NCBI GenBank assembly: GCA_046154695.1
Contig: JBJXFI010000121.1
Location: 1-7,600, forward strand
Source: DALYLB01 sp046154695
GTDB taxonomy: Bacteria > Acidobacteriota > Blastocatellia > RBC074
Length of the DNA stretch: 7,600 nucleotides
Reading direction: 5' to 3'
Made by a program: the position numbers and the translations under genes. Positions 1 through 5,641 of the stretch are shown here, in pieces. Position 1 is the first letter of the stretch; each line of letters starts with the position of its first letter. Below the pieces are notes generated by a model. It was not told the DNA's origin. It ran no database searches and saw nothing but the letters and a program-made list of their open reading frames with translations.

Positions 1-156
1 CCCCAGGACCCCATCGAAAACGCTCACAAGCCCGTGAAACGGGCGGCAGAGCGTCCGCTGTCGCCCGTTTCACGGGCTTGAAAACCGTTTTTACCGACCC
101 TGGGGTTCCGGCTTCGCCTTCACCCCAGGCTATATGCCGCCACCCGCTTCGCGGGT
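1..156. repeat. Nested palindromic intergenic repeat, probably dispersed
   Basis: The core is an inverted repeat pairing 27-45 with 62-80 (19 perfect base pairs, including GCCCGTGAAACGGGC), which extends to 49/58 with one G-T pair. Around it, AAAACG at 17-22 pairs with CGTTTT at 86-91, and CCCCAGG at 1-7 pairs with CCTGGGG at 99-105. The last arm has a competing partner, because CCTGGGGT at 99-106 also pairs with ACCCCAGG at 122-129. A further small hairpin, ACCCGC-TTC-GCGGGT, sits at 142-156. No gene reads through this stretch convincingly. Such layered palindromes between genes are typical of dispersed REP or MITE-like elements. The left end may continue outside the window. That it is dispersed in the genome is inference. 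Confidence 0.65.
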
Positions 157-204
157 TGAGGCAAAAGAATTTCAAAACACCCTCTATGAGACATCGGGCA
201 TGAG

Positions 205-212
205 AAGGAGGG
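205..212 (+). promoter_or_regulatory. Ribosome binding site of the VOC gene
   Basis: AAGGAGGG lies six bases before the ATG at 219. It is a near-perfect Shine-Dalgarno sequence and fixes the start of the VOC-family gene. Confidence 0.85.
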
Positions 213-218
213 AAGCAT

Positions 219-584
219 ATGTTGCCGATACAGGGTGTGTATGAAGTCGCGATCAAGGTGAAGGACCTCGCGCAATCCGAGGCCTTTTACAGGGACGTGC
301 TGGATCTGCAGGTCGGGATCCGGGATGAGAAGCGGAAATGGCTCTTCCTGCGCGCGGGCGGGCAGGCGGGAATGATTGTCCTGCAGGAAGAGCGCGGCGC
401 CTTCCCGCCGCAGCATTTCGCCTTCACGGTCCGCGAGGCGGATGTCGAGCGGGCCGCGAAGATGCTTGAGGAGCGGGGCGTAGAGATCGAGGGCCCGGTC
501 TTTCACGAATGGATGCCGGCGACATCGATCTATTTTTCCGATCCGGACGGAAACGCACTCGAACTCTGCGCGCCTGCCGGTTGA
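219..584 (+). CDS. VOC-family (glyoxalase/bleomycin-resistance fold) protein
   Basis: This 121-residue protein has the vicinal oxygen chelate fold. The N-terminal half shows the family pattern VKDLAQSEAFYRDVLDLQVG (residues 14-33), and the C-terminus has the typical FSDPDGNALELCAP (about 106-119). Three residues fall where this family binds its divalent metal: Glu9, His66 (in QHFAFTV) and Glu115 (in ALELC). A metal-dependent cytosolic enzyme is therefore likely. VOC proteins include glyoxalase I, dioxygenases and fosfomycin or bleomycin resistance proteins, and the substrate cannot be told from the sequence. Its length is normal for a single VOC domain pair. The start is set by a strong Shine-Dalgarno site, and an intrinsic terminator begins at the stop codon, so the gene is probably monocistronic. 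Confidence 0.9.
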   Translation: MLPIQGVYEVAIKVKDLAQSEAFYRDVLDLQVGIRDEKRKWLFLRAGGQAGMIVLQEERGAFPPQHFAFTVREADVERAAKMLEERGVEIEGPVFHEWMPATSIYFSDPDGNALELCAPAG

Positions 585-618
585 AAGTGGGGCGGGTTGA
601 AACCCGCCCCACTTTTTT
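584..618 (+). terminator. Rho-independent terminator after the VOC gene
   Basis: A long GC-rich stem pairs 584-598 with 601-615 (AAAGTGGGGCGGGT with its complement). It has a very short loop and ends in TTTTTT at 613-618. The first stem base is the last base of the VOC stop codon. The orientation fits termination of rightward transcription. The very long, nearly perfect stem could also be a copy of a dispersed repeat recruited as a terminator. Confidence 0.85.
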
Positions 619-627
619 CGCCCGCAT

Positions 628-656
628 TAGACAGTCGAAGGGAGCGTGCATATACT
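628..656 (+). promoter_or_regulatory. Sigma70-type promoter of the transporter gene
   Basis: TAGACA at 628-633 (5 of 6 matches to TTGACA) and TATACT at 651-656 (5 of 6 matches to TATAAT) are separated by exactly 17 bases. The expected transcription start is around 662-665, at the ATG of the downstream transporter. It lies directly after the VOC terminator, which would otherwise leave the transporter without a promoter. Confidence 0.6.
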
Positions 657-664
657 TCGCGCGC

Positions 665-1585
665 ATGCTTCCAAAAATCATCTTCCATTTCGCGCTGATC
701 TCGATTGCGGTCCTGAAATCCCCGCCGATCGCGCTGGCGGTCGGGCTCGTTTTCGGCCTGGTCTTTCAGCATCCCTATTCGAAAGAGGCGAAGTCGTTTT
801 CGAAGACGCTGTTGCAGGCCTCGGTCGTGGGGCTCGGGTTCGGCATGAACCTGCACGAGGTGCTGCGGGCGGGGCGGTCCGGATTCATCTACACGGCGCT
901 GGGGATTGCGGCGACGATGGCGCTGGGGATCGGGCTCGGGCGATTGCTCAACGTGGAGCCGACGGCGGCGCTGTTGATCTCGGTCGGGACGGCGATTTGC
1001 GGCGGAAGCGCCATCGCGGCCGTTGGGCCGGTCGCCGGCGCGACGGATGAGGAGATGTCGATCTCGCTCGGCACGGTCTTCATTCTCAATTCGGTCGCGC
1101 TGCTCATCTTCCCCGCGATCGGGGTGCTGGTCGGGCTCGACCAGCAGCAGTTCGGGCTCTGGGCGGCCCTCGCCATTCACGACACCAGCTCGGTCGTCGG
1201 CGCGGCGGCCAAATACGGCGCGGCCGCGCTGGCCGTTGGGACCACCGTCAAACTGGCGCGCGCGCTGTGGATCGTCCCGCTGACGATCGGCACGGCGCTC
1301 GTCACCCGAAAACAGGCCCGCATTCAGTGGCCCTGGTTCATTCTCTTCTTCTGCCTCGCGGCGCTCTGCAACACCTACATCACCTCGGGCCGCGAAGCCT
1401 TCTCCGTCCTGACCCAGCTCGCCCGCATCGGACTGACCGTCACGCTCTTTCTGATCGGCAGCGGCATCTCGAAAGCCACCTTGAAGAAGGTCGGCGCCCG
1501 CCCGCTGATTCAGGGCGTCATTCTCTGGTTGATCGTCGGGATCAGCTCGCTGGCCCTGATTCGCATGGGCTGGATCGCGATCTGA
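665..1585 (+). CDS. YeiH/YadS-family putative sulfate exporter, inner-membrane protein
   Basis: This 306-residue, very hydrophobic protein has about eight to ten predicted membrane segments. It belongs to the YeiH family (Pfam Cons_hypoth698, UPF0324), annotated as putative sulfate exporters, although the substrate is not well proven. Family hallmarks are GTAICGGSAIAAVGPV (residues 109-123), followed by EEMSISLGTVFILNSVALLIFP (129-150), and the conserved IHDTSSVVGAAAKYG (171-185). The last segment, LWLIVGISSLALI, closes the protein normally. The ATG at 665 is chosen because the YeiH-like sequence begins there and the upstream in-frame codons have no homology. No Shine-Dalgarno lies at the usual distance: GAAGGGAG at 637-644 is about 20 bases too far upstream. 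The promoter just upstream predicts an almost leaderless message. The gene converges with 1622-2404. Confidence 0.93.
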   Translation: MLPKIIFHFALISIAVLKSPPIALAVGLVFGLVFQHPYSKEAKSFSKTLLQASVVGLGFGMNLHEVLRAGRSGFIYTALGIAATMALGIGLGRLLNVEPTAALLISVGTAICGGSAIAAVGPVAGATDEEMSISLGTVFILNSVALLIFPAIGVLVGLDQQQFGLWAALAIHDTSSVVGAAAKYGAAALAVGTTVKLARALWIVPLTIGTALVTRKQARIQWPWFILFFCLAALCNTYITSGREAFSVLTQLARIGLTVTLFLIGSGISKATLKKVGARPLIQGVILWLIVGISSLALIRMGWIAI

Positions 1586-1593
1586 CAATCATT

Positions 1594-1603
1594 CTCCCGG
1601 GAG
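1594..1603. other. Small palindrome in the convergent gap
   Basis: CTCCCGGGAG is a perfect 10-base palindrome in the 36-base gap between the converging transporter and the 260-residue gene. It has no loop and no T-run next to it, so a terminator role is weakly supported. Confidence 0.3.
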
Positions 1604-1621
1604 CTGTGCAGGTGCGATTTT

Positions 1622-2404
1622 TCAATGATCGCGCCGGAATTTCCGCCACATCAGGTCCGGGGACACTTCGCGATCGATCCCCTCGTAGCGCATCTCCATC
1701 TCGCGATCGGTCAGAATGTGGCCCTGGAGCCAGACTTCGGCGGAGAGCCATGCGCCGCGAACCAGCTTCCCTTTCAATTCGGCGCGGTTCGCGACGACTT
1801 CGATGCGGATCTTCTCGGCGTCGACATCGATGACGATGAGATCGCTGGTCGTGTGCGGATTCCGGACCTCGCGCCATGAGAGGATGCGGCCGCGGACGGC
1901 GTAATCGTTCTCCAGGACCTTGCGGCGGGGATAGACCTTTTCGAGGGGAAGAAACGTCGGCTGGCCGGCGCGCTGATTGATCTGGGCGCGATAGGCGAGG
2001 CCGGCGAGCGCGACTGTGATCGGGCGCTCGCGATAATCGGCCGGGTTGATCTCGGTGATGTTCTGCAGCTCGAAGAGAATCTCCATGCCGCCGTTGGCCG
2101 AGACCCCGCGCGCCACGGCCTCGCCGTCCTCTTCGTATTCGATGATCTCCCACGGATAAAGAGAGAACAGGTGCTTTGCCCGAAAGGCCGGACGGCAATC
2201 GGAATAGAAGATGCCTTCCCGCGTTTCGTACAGCACCGTCCAGATCTCCACACCCCCGCCAACCGACCAGCAATAGCCGTGCATCGTCCCGTGGTCCCGT
2301 TTGACGCGGCTGCCGGTTCCCCGGCGATGCGCCTCTTCGGCCAGCCCCTGATAGGAGTCCCGATCGGTTACATTGAATCCAATGGCGCTGAAGGGTTCAC
2401 CCAT
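1622..2404 (-). CDS. Conserved-looking protein of unknown function, coupled to the antitoxin gene
   Basis: This 260-residue protein is soluble, acidic to neutral, and has no signal peptide or membrane segment. I do not recognise a named family. It opens with a compact motif, FSAIGFNV (residues 5-12). This is followed by glycine-, tryptophan- and tyrosine-rich strands (HGYCWSVGGGVEIWTVLYE at about 42-60), then by alternating strand-like stretches and a charged C-terminus, which suggests a mostly beta fold. Its ATG overlaps the stop codon of the upstream antitoxin-like gene in the sequence TAATG. The purine-rich AAGAAGAGA just before the start could serve as a binding site. Tight coupling suggests co-expression with the PIN/antitoxin pair, as a third component or merely a co-transcribed neighbour. 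Codon use is like that of the surrounding genes. Confidence 0.8.
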   Translation of the reverse strand: MGEPFSAIGFNVTDRDSYQGLAEEAHRRGTGSRVKRDHGTMHGYCWSVGGGVEIWTVLYETREGIFYSDCRPAFRAKHLFSLYPWEIIEYEEDGEAVARGVSANGGMEILFELQNITEINPADYRERPITVALAGLAYRAQINQRAGQPTFLPLEKVYPRRKVLENDYAVRGRILSWREVRNPHTTSDLIVIDVDAEKIRIEVVANRAELKGKLVRGAWLSAEVWLQGHILTDREMEMRYEGIDREVSPDLMWRKFRRDH

Positions 2405-2628
2405 TATCTCTTCTTGCGTGTGTTTCGGTTTGTCGCCGGCCGGGATACGGGCGGTTCGGGCAGCGGGGCATGCTGGCGAAATCCGCGGATATTCCGCGCG
2501 CGGCCATGCTGCGGCGGCTTATTGCTCCGGATCATCTCGGCAAACAGATCCAGGTCGTAATCGCATTCCCGCGACATCTCTTCCCGAATCGCCTGCAACT
2601 CTTCCAGAAATCGTGGTCGTTGATACAT
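2404..2628 (-). CDS. Small antitoxin-like protein, partner of the PIN gene
   Basis: This 74-residue, highly charged protein opens with FLEELQAIREEMSRECDYDLDLFAEMIR (about residues 7-34). The pattern of a helix with E.(L/I)..IRE followed by YD.D resembles the short VapB-like proteins often encoded beside PIN-domain toxins. From about residue 38 on, the protein is basic and proline- and arginine-rich (ending NRNTRKKR), which may be disordered and contact toxin or nucleic acid. It lies 54 bases downstream of the PIN gene, so the order is toxin first. Its stop overlaps the next start by one base. No convincing Shine-Dalgarno precedes the ATG. A GATAAT element on the same strand ends eight bases before it. 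The role is inferred from context and the N-terminal pattern. Confidence 0.65.
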   Translation of the reverse strand: MYQRPRFLEELQAIREEMSRECDYDLDLFAEMIRSNKPPQHGRARNIRGFRQHAPLPEPPVSRPATNRNTRKKR

Positions 2629-2636
2629 AAATTCGA

Positions 2637-2642
2637 ATTATC
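2637..2642 (-). promoter_or_regulatory. Possible -10 element before the antitoxin-like gene
   Basis: Read leftward, GATAAT (5 of 6 matches to TATAAT) lies in a locally AT-rich 54-base spacer and ends eight bases before the ATG at 2628. No good -35 element is seen at 16-18 bases, so this is only a candidate for an extra antitoxin promoter. Confidence 0.25.
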
Positions 2643-2682
2643 GCCAACTATGTCCATTCCCCGGCGCTTCAACCGCTCCACA

Positions 2683-3144
2683 TCACAATTCGCTCACCAG
2701 AAACTCCGGCGTGACGATCTCGGGGACGAAGAAGCCGGCCGCCGTGTTGAACAGCTTGATCCGGGCCTGCCGATGCACATTGGCCAGATGGCCGAAGTTC
2801 CAGGTCACCAGATAATCGATCTTGTGAAACGAGGCCAGCGCGACGTGCAGCGCGTCTCCCAGAAACTTGCGCTGAAAGATGCCGCGGCCGATATAGCCAT
2901 CGGCCAGAATGGCGGCCTCTTCGGTGACTTCCAATTGGGGGAGGGGGCGGATCAGCTCCAGATAACTGCGGCGATACGGTTCACGCGTGCGTTCAATCTC
3001 GCGCTCGACCAGCGGCGAGACATACGCCTTGTAGTTATTCAATTCGTGCTCCCACCATCGGATGGTCATGTCGCGGCGAAACGAATCCCCTTTGTCGAGA
3101 TAGGCGCCGATGACGGACGTTTCGAGATAGATGCTGGTCAACAT
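2683..3144 (-). CDS. PIN-domain ribonuclease, VapC-like toxin
   Basis: This 153-residue protein carries a complete PIN domain. Residues consistent with the acidic metal-binding site are Glu8 in the first strand (IYLETSV, where many PIN proteins have Asp), Glu47 or Glu49 (LVEREIE), Asp97 (GDALHVALA) and the following TWNFGHLAN (114-122). RWWE (30-33) and the closing PEIVTPEFLV match a PIN subfamily usually found with a small partner gene. PIN toxins of this type cleave RNA in the cytoplasm and are held inactive by the cognate antitoxin, here probably the gene at 2404-2628. The ATG at 3144 is preferred because the first strand starts right after it. A GTG at 3153 would add three residues. Neither start has a clear Shine-Dalgarno. 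The toxin role is inferred; the fold is clear. Confidence 0.85.
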   Translation of the reverse strand: MLTSIYLETSVIGAYLDKGDSFRRDMTIRWWEHELNNYKAYVSPLVEREIERTREPYRRSYLELIRPLPQLEVTEEAAILADGYIGRGIFQRKFLGDALHVALASFHKIDYLVTWNFGHLANVHRQARIKLFNTAAGFFVPEIVTPEFLVSEL

Positions 3145-3171
3145 AGGGCTCACGGCGGCGAGCAGAAAGCA

Positions 3172-3194
3172 GGGGCGGGCGGCGGGCCCGCCCT
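3172..3194. repeat. GC-rich hairpin between the TPR and PIN genes
   Basis: GGGGCGGGC at 3172-3180 pairs with GCCCGCCCT at 3186-3194 (one G-T pair) around a five-base loop. It sits 18 bases downstream of the TPR gene stop on the leftward strand. After it, only a mixed TGCTTTCTG stretch follows, so it is at best a weak intrinsic terminator. It could lower read-through into the PIN gene. Confidence 0.4.
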
Positions 3195-3212
3195 TCCGCT
3201 CGCTGCCGGCGC

Positions 3213-4811
3213 CTATTGATTCTCGACGGCGAGTTTGATTGCCGGGCTTTGGGGGACGAGTTTCAACTGGTATCGACGCAGATCGAGGTGCACCCGGAAA
3301 TGATCGAGATAATCGCCGCCCAATATGCCATGTTGTTCAAAACCGGAGGTCTCGTTGACGGCCTCCAGATCGAGGATGATGGCGCGGGAATTGGTCTTGC
3401 GCAGCCCGCTGACCGTCAGGGTCGAGAGCCCCATCGATTCGACGCCCTCCTCGACGCCGGCCGCGCCGATGACGCGAATCCTTTCTCCCGGAATCTTCAA
3501 CGATTCCAGTTGATGCTTCTTGACCGCCGCCTTCGAGACGACGGTCGTCGTCGCGCCCGTGTCGAGAATGAAGTTCAGCGGCCGCTTCAAATTGGGCAGG
3601 TGCGTCTCGGCGCTCGCCAGACCCCCGCTCGTGCTGCGGAGCGGAATCTCGATTCCGTCCGCCAGGTTCGGCGCCGGCGCCGGCGGCTCCGGATTGGCCG
3701 GATCGCGGGGCGGCGCGGCCGGTTCCTGCTTGATCGGCGTCTGGTCCAGGCTCATCTGCCGCGCCTGATAGTCGAGCGTGATGGCGAAACTGGAGAGCAC
3801 GGAGAGGCCGATGTAGCCATCCGCATGCTCCCGATCCGGCATATTCGGATCGTGATGAACGGTCCGAATATAGACCGGCACGGCCTCGATCCGCGCCTCT
3901 CCCATCGTCAGCGAATCGAGCAGCGCATAGACGATCGGAAAACTGCCCGATCCGCCGACCGCGCGCGCGCTTCCGCCGCGTGCGACGGGCCGGACACCCA
4001 GTTTCTCCGCCGTCTTATCCGACAACACCGAGAGGCTCGCTCCCGTGTCGATGACGAACCGCAGCGGCCCCTTGCCGTTGATCATCACATTGATGAAGGG
4101 CCGGTGATTGATCAATTCGAACGGAAAGGTCGTGATCTCCTTGCCGCCATGTCGATGGATCTTCGTCGTTCCCAGATACCGGTAGAAATCGATCAACCCC
4201 TTGATCCGGGCGCGCCGCTCGGCATCGGTCTTCGGCGCAACCTCCAGAAAGCGCTGATAGGCATCCGCGGCCTCGTTGTAATACTCCAGCCGCGAACAGG
4301 CCCGCGCGAGCGAGACGTAATAGTCCGGCTCCTGCGGATCGAGCGAGATGGCGCGCCGCAGCCCGTCATAGGCATTGCGCGACCGGTTCTCGAAATACTC
4401 GATGTCGGAGAGGCCCGCGATCGCGAGCGACTCCTTGTTGTTGAATTTGACCGCCGTGAAGAGCGCCTCGACTGAATTCTGGAACTCCCCCGATCGCAGC
4501 AGCGCCGTCCCCAGCAGCGCGAAGGCCCGCGCGTTGAGCGGGTCGGCCGAGATCACCTGGGCCGCGTTCTCGTACGCTTCCTGCAGCTTGATCTGCTTGA
4601 TCAACGCAAAACTCAACCCCAGACGCGCCCCGTTGTCGGTCGGATCCTTTTCGATCAGGTCTCGATACAGCTTTTCCGCATGGGCGAAGTTTGCCTTGCG
4701 GACCTCGCCATCCGCCCGCTTGAGCAATCTTCCGCGAGACTGCGCCGCGGCCGAAAAGGCGAGCGCCGCCATCACAAAAGAGACCAGGACCAGCCGAAGC
4801 GCGATTTTCAT
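3213..4811 (-). CDS. Secreted TPR protein with two retropepsin-like aspartyl protease domains
   Basis: This 532-residue protein starts with a signal peptide (KIALRLVLVSFVMAALAFSAAAQ, cleavage near residue 24) and so is probably periplasmic. Residues about 30-200 form tetratricopeptide repeats (for example 41-56, 94-122, 145-160 and 164-192). Two retropepsin-like domains follow. The first has FVIDTGAS (Asp255), with its closing segment GYIGLSVLSSFAITLDY at 332-348. The second has FILDTGAT (Asp417), with GILGGDYLDHFRVHLDL at 495-511. Between them lies a proline- and alanine-rich linker (about 360-383). Each retropepsin unit supplies one catalytic Asp, so the tandem could form an intramolecular dimer like pepsin. 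Substrate and activity are unknown. The ATG at 4811 is chosen because GAGGTG (4816-4821) precedes it and the signal peptide begins there; an upstream ATG at 4850 lacks both. Confidence 0.9.
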   Translation of the reverse strand: MKIALRLVLVSFVMAALAFSAAAQSRGRLLKRADGEVRKANFAHAEKLYRDLIEKDPTDNGARLGLSFALIKQIKLQEAYENAAQVISADPLNARAFALLGTALLRSGEFQNSVEALFTAVKFNNKESLAIAGLSDIEYFENRSRNAYDGLRRAISLDPQEPDYYVSLARACSRLEYYNEAADAYQRFLEVAPKTDAERRARIKGLIDFYRYLGTTKIHRHGGKEITTFPFELINHRPFINVMINGKGPLRFVIDTGASLSVLSDKTAEKLGVRPVARGGSARAVGGSGSFPIVYALLDSLTMGEARIEAVPVYIRTVHHDPNMPDREHADGYIGLSVLSSFAITLDYQARQMSLDQTPIKQEPAAPPRDPANPEPPAPAPNLADGIEIPLRSTSGGLASAETHLPNLKRPLNFILDTGATTTVVSKAAVKKHQLESLKIPGERIRVIGAAGVEEGVESMGLSTLTVSGLRKTNSRAIILDLEAVNETSGFEQHGILGGDYLDHFRVHLDLRRYQLKLVPQSPAIKLAVENQ

Positions 4812-4815
4812 AGTA

Positions 4816-4821
4816 CACCTC
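4816..4821 (-). promoter_or_regulatory. Ribosome binding site of the TPR-protease gene
   Basis: Read leftward, GAGGTG stands four bases before the ATG at 4811. It decides between this start and an upstream in-frame ATG at 4850. A CGCGAA-TG-TTCGCG inverted repeat at 4824-4837 lies just upstream and could fold near this site. Confidence 0.7.
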
Positions 4822-4883
4822 AACGCGAATGTTCGCGGGACACCGGGCATGACGCCGCCTTTCGGCAGGCGCTTCCCAACAGT

Positions 4884-5558
4884 TCATTTCAATATCTCAC
4901 CGGTTTTGTTCGACCAGAGCAGGAGATCCAGTTCATCGAAATCGATTTTAATCTCGCGGGCGAATTTTCTCATGCCTTCCTCGATGGCGAGATACTTTTT
5001 TTTCGTGGCGGGCGGGTTGGGAGAATCGATCACGCCGCACTCGTACAGCGTTCGCAAAATGTGTTTATCCAGAATGGCGTAGCCACCATAGCCGATATTT
5101 CGCAGATAGTGGCTCGCCTCCTTGTATCCGATTCCCTTGATGCCGGGATTCTTCGCGAAGAAATCGCGGCGCGCCTCGGCGTCCTCGGCGAACGATTCGA
5201 GTTTCGCCCGCAGCCGCAATCCGCAATCGCTCTTCAAATAATCGCGCGTGTGAATGATATACCCGGATCGGGCCCGGGGATAGCGGTGCGCGCCGATCAG
5301 CAGCCGGTGTAATTTCGGATGCCCCGCCCGAAACATATGGGGGCGCACCCGCTCGATCGCGCTCATTCCCATGCGAGCGCTCGCGCCGGCGGTGAAGATG
5401 CAGAAGACCAGCTCTTCAAACAGCCGCGCGTCATCGGCCTCGCGCCGGATCGCCTCGAATTCCGCCATCCGGGCCCGTATTGCCTCGCGCTTTTCGAGAT
5501 AACTCCTCACCAAGTAGTCGGTTGTCGGTTGCCGGTTGTCGGTTTCAGCTTGTCTCAT
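4884..5558 (-). CDS. ogg: N-glycosylase/DNA lyase, Ogg2-type 8-oxoguanine DNA glycosylase
   Basis: This base-excision repair enzyme removes 8-oxoguanine from DNA and nicks the strand. The helix-hairpin-helix IKGIGYKEASHYLRNIGY (residues 140-157) carries the catalytic lysine (Lys146). The conserved aspartate follows in AILDKHILRTL (Asp164). LFEELVFCIFTAGASA (46-61) and the C-terminal LWSNKTGEILK (214-224), with its terminal lysine, are typical of the Ogg2 family, first known from archaea and Thermotoga and patchy in bacteria. The length of 224 is slightly above the family's roughly 205-220. Residues 5-14 (ETDNRQPTTD) are encoded by a 7-base tandem repeat and are not conserved-looking. The ATG at 5558 has only a weak GGAAAA before it. 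TTG at 5513 or GTG at 5510 would remove the repeat-encoded part and start just before YLEKREAIRARM. The gene sits between RNase Z and the TPR gene. Confidence 0.9.
   Translation of the reverse strand: MRQAETDNRQPTTDYLVRSYLEKREAIRARMAEFEAIRREADDARLFEELVFCIFTAGASARMGMSAIERVRPHMFRAGHPKLHRLLIGAHRYPRARSGYIIHTRDYLKSDCGLRLRAKLESFAEDAEARRDFFAKNPGIKGIGYKEASHYLRNIGYGGYAILDKHILRTLYECGVIDSPNPPATKKKYLAIEEGMRKFAREIKIDFDELDLLLWSNKTGEILK
5517..5544. repeat. Four-copy 7-base tandem repeat at the start of ogg
   Basis: The unit GTCGGTT repeats four times without gaps (5517-5523, 5524-5530, 5531-5537, 5538-5544). The only variation is GCCGGTT in the third copy. On the coding strand it reads AACCGAC-type units inside the first 14 codons of the glycosylase gene. 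Because seven is not a multiple of three, gain or loss of a copy would shift the reading frame from the ATG at 5558. Short heptamer tandem repeats of this kind are known as dispersed intergenic elements in several bacteria. Confidence 0.85.
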
Positions 5559-5626
5559 TCAATTTTCCGCATTCAGAAGGCTCGCAAAGAGAAGCTCACG
5601 GCCCAACGCGCCTTTGTTATCTTTAG

Positions 5627-5638
5627 CAACCGGCAACC
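5627..5638. repeat. Inverted partner of the 7-base repeat
   Basis: CAACCGGCAACC is the exact 12-base reverse complement of 5527-5538 inside the heptamer array, 88 bases away. Read leftward it forms a GGTTGCC unit followed by GGTTGCT. The two arms bracket the short RNase Z-ogg gap, including the ogg start codon and its weak binding site, so the transcript could fold across them. Confidence 0.6.
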
Positions 5639-5641
5639 ATA

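Noticed and set aside
530..1588. Long open frame on the opposite strand of the transporter gene (352 codons)
   Set aside because: Its product is almost only Arg, Asp, Glu, Gln and Pro with no hydrophobic core, the usual mirror of a GC-rich membrane-protein gene. The rightward frame matches the YeiH family throughout.
2470..3219. Rightward open frame across the PIN and antitoxin genes (249 codons)
   Set aside because: The opposite strand carries clear PIN motifs and the start-stop overlap of the next gene. The rightward product has no domain pattern.
3216..4475. Long rightward open frame opposite the TPR-protease gene (419 codons)
   Set aside because: It is antisense to a gene with signal peptide, TPRs and two DTGA motifs. 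Its own product is Arg-rich, with no recognisable domain and no ribosome site.
4812..4850. Upstream ATG at 4850 adding 13 residues to the TPR-protease protein
   Set aside because: The signal peptide begins at the ATG at 4811, which has its own GAGGTG site. The longer start would bury it.
4854..4872. Small hairpin with a GAAA loop between ogg and the TPR gene, considered as a terminator
   Set aside because: The stem is only about five pairs including a G-T pair, and no T-run follows on the leftward strand.
5517..5544. CRISPR-like array
   Set aside because: Seven-base units in direct contact without spacers are a simple tandem repeat.
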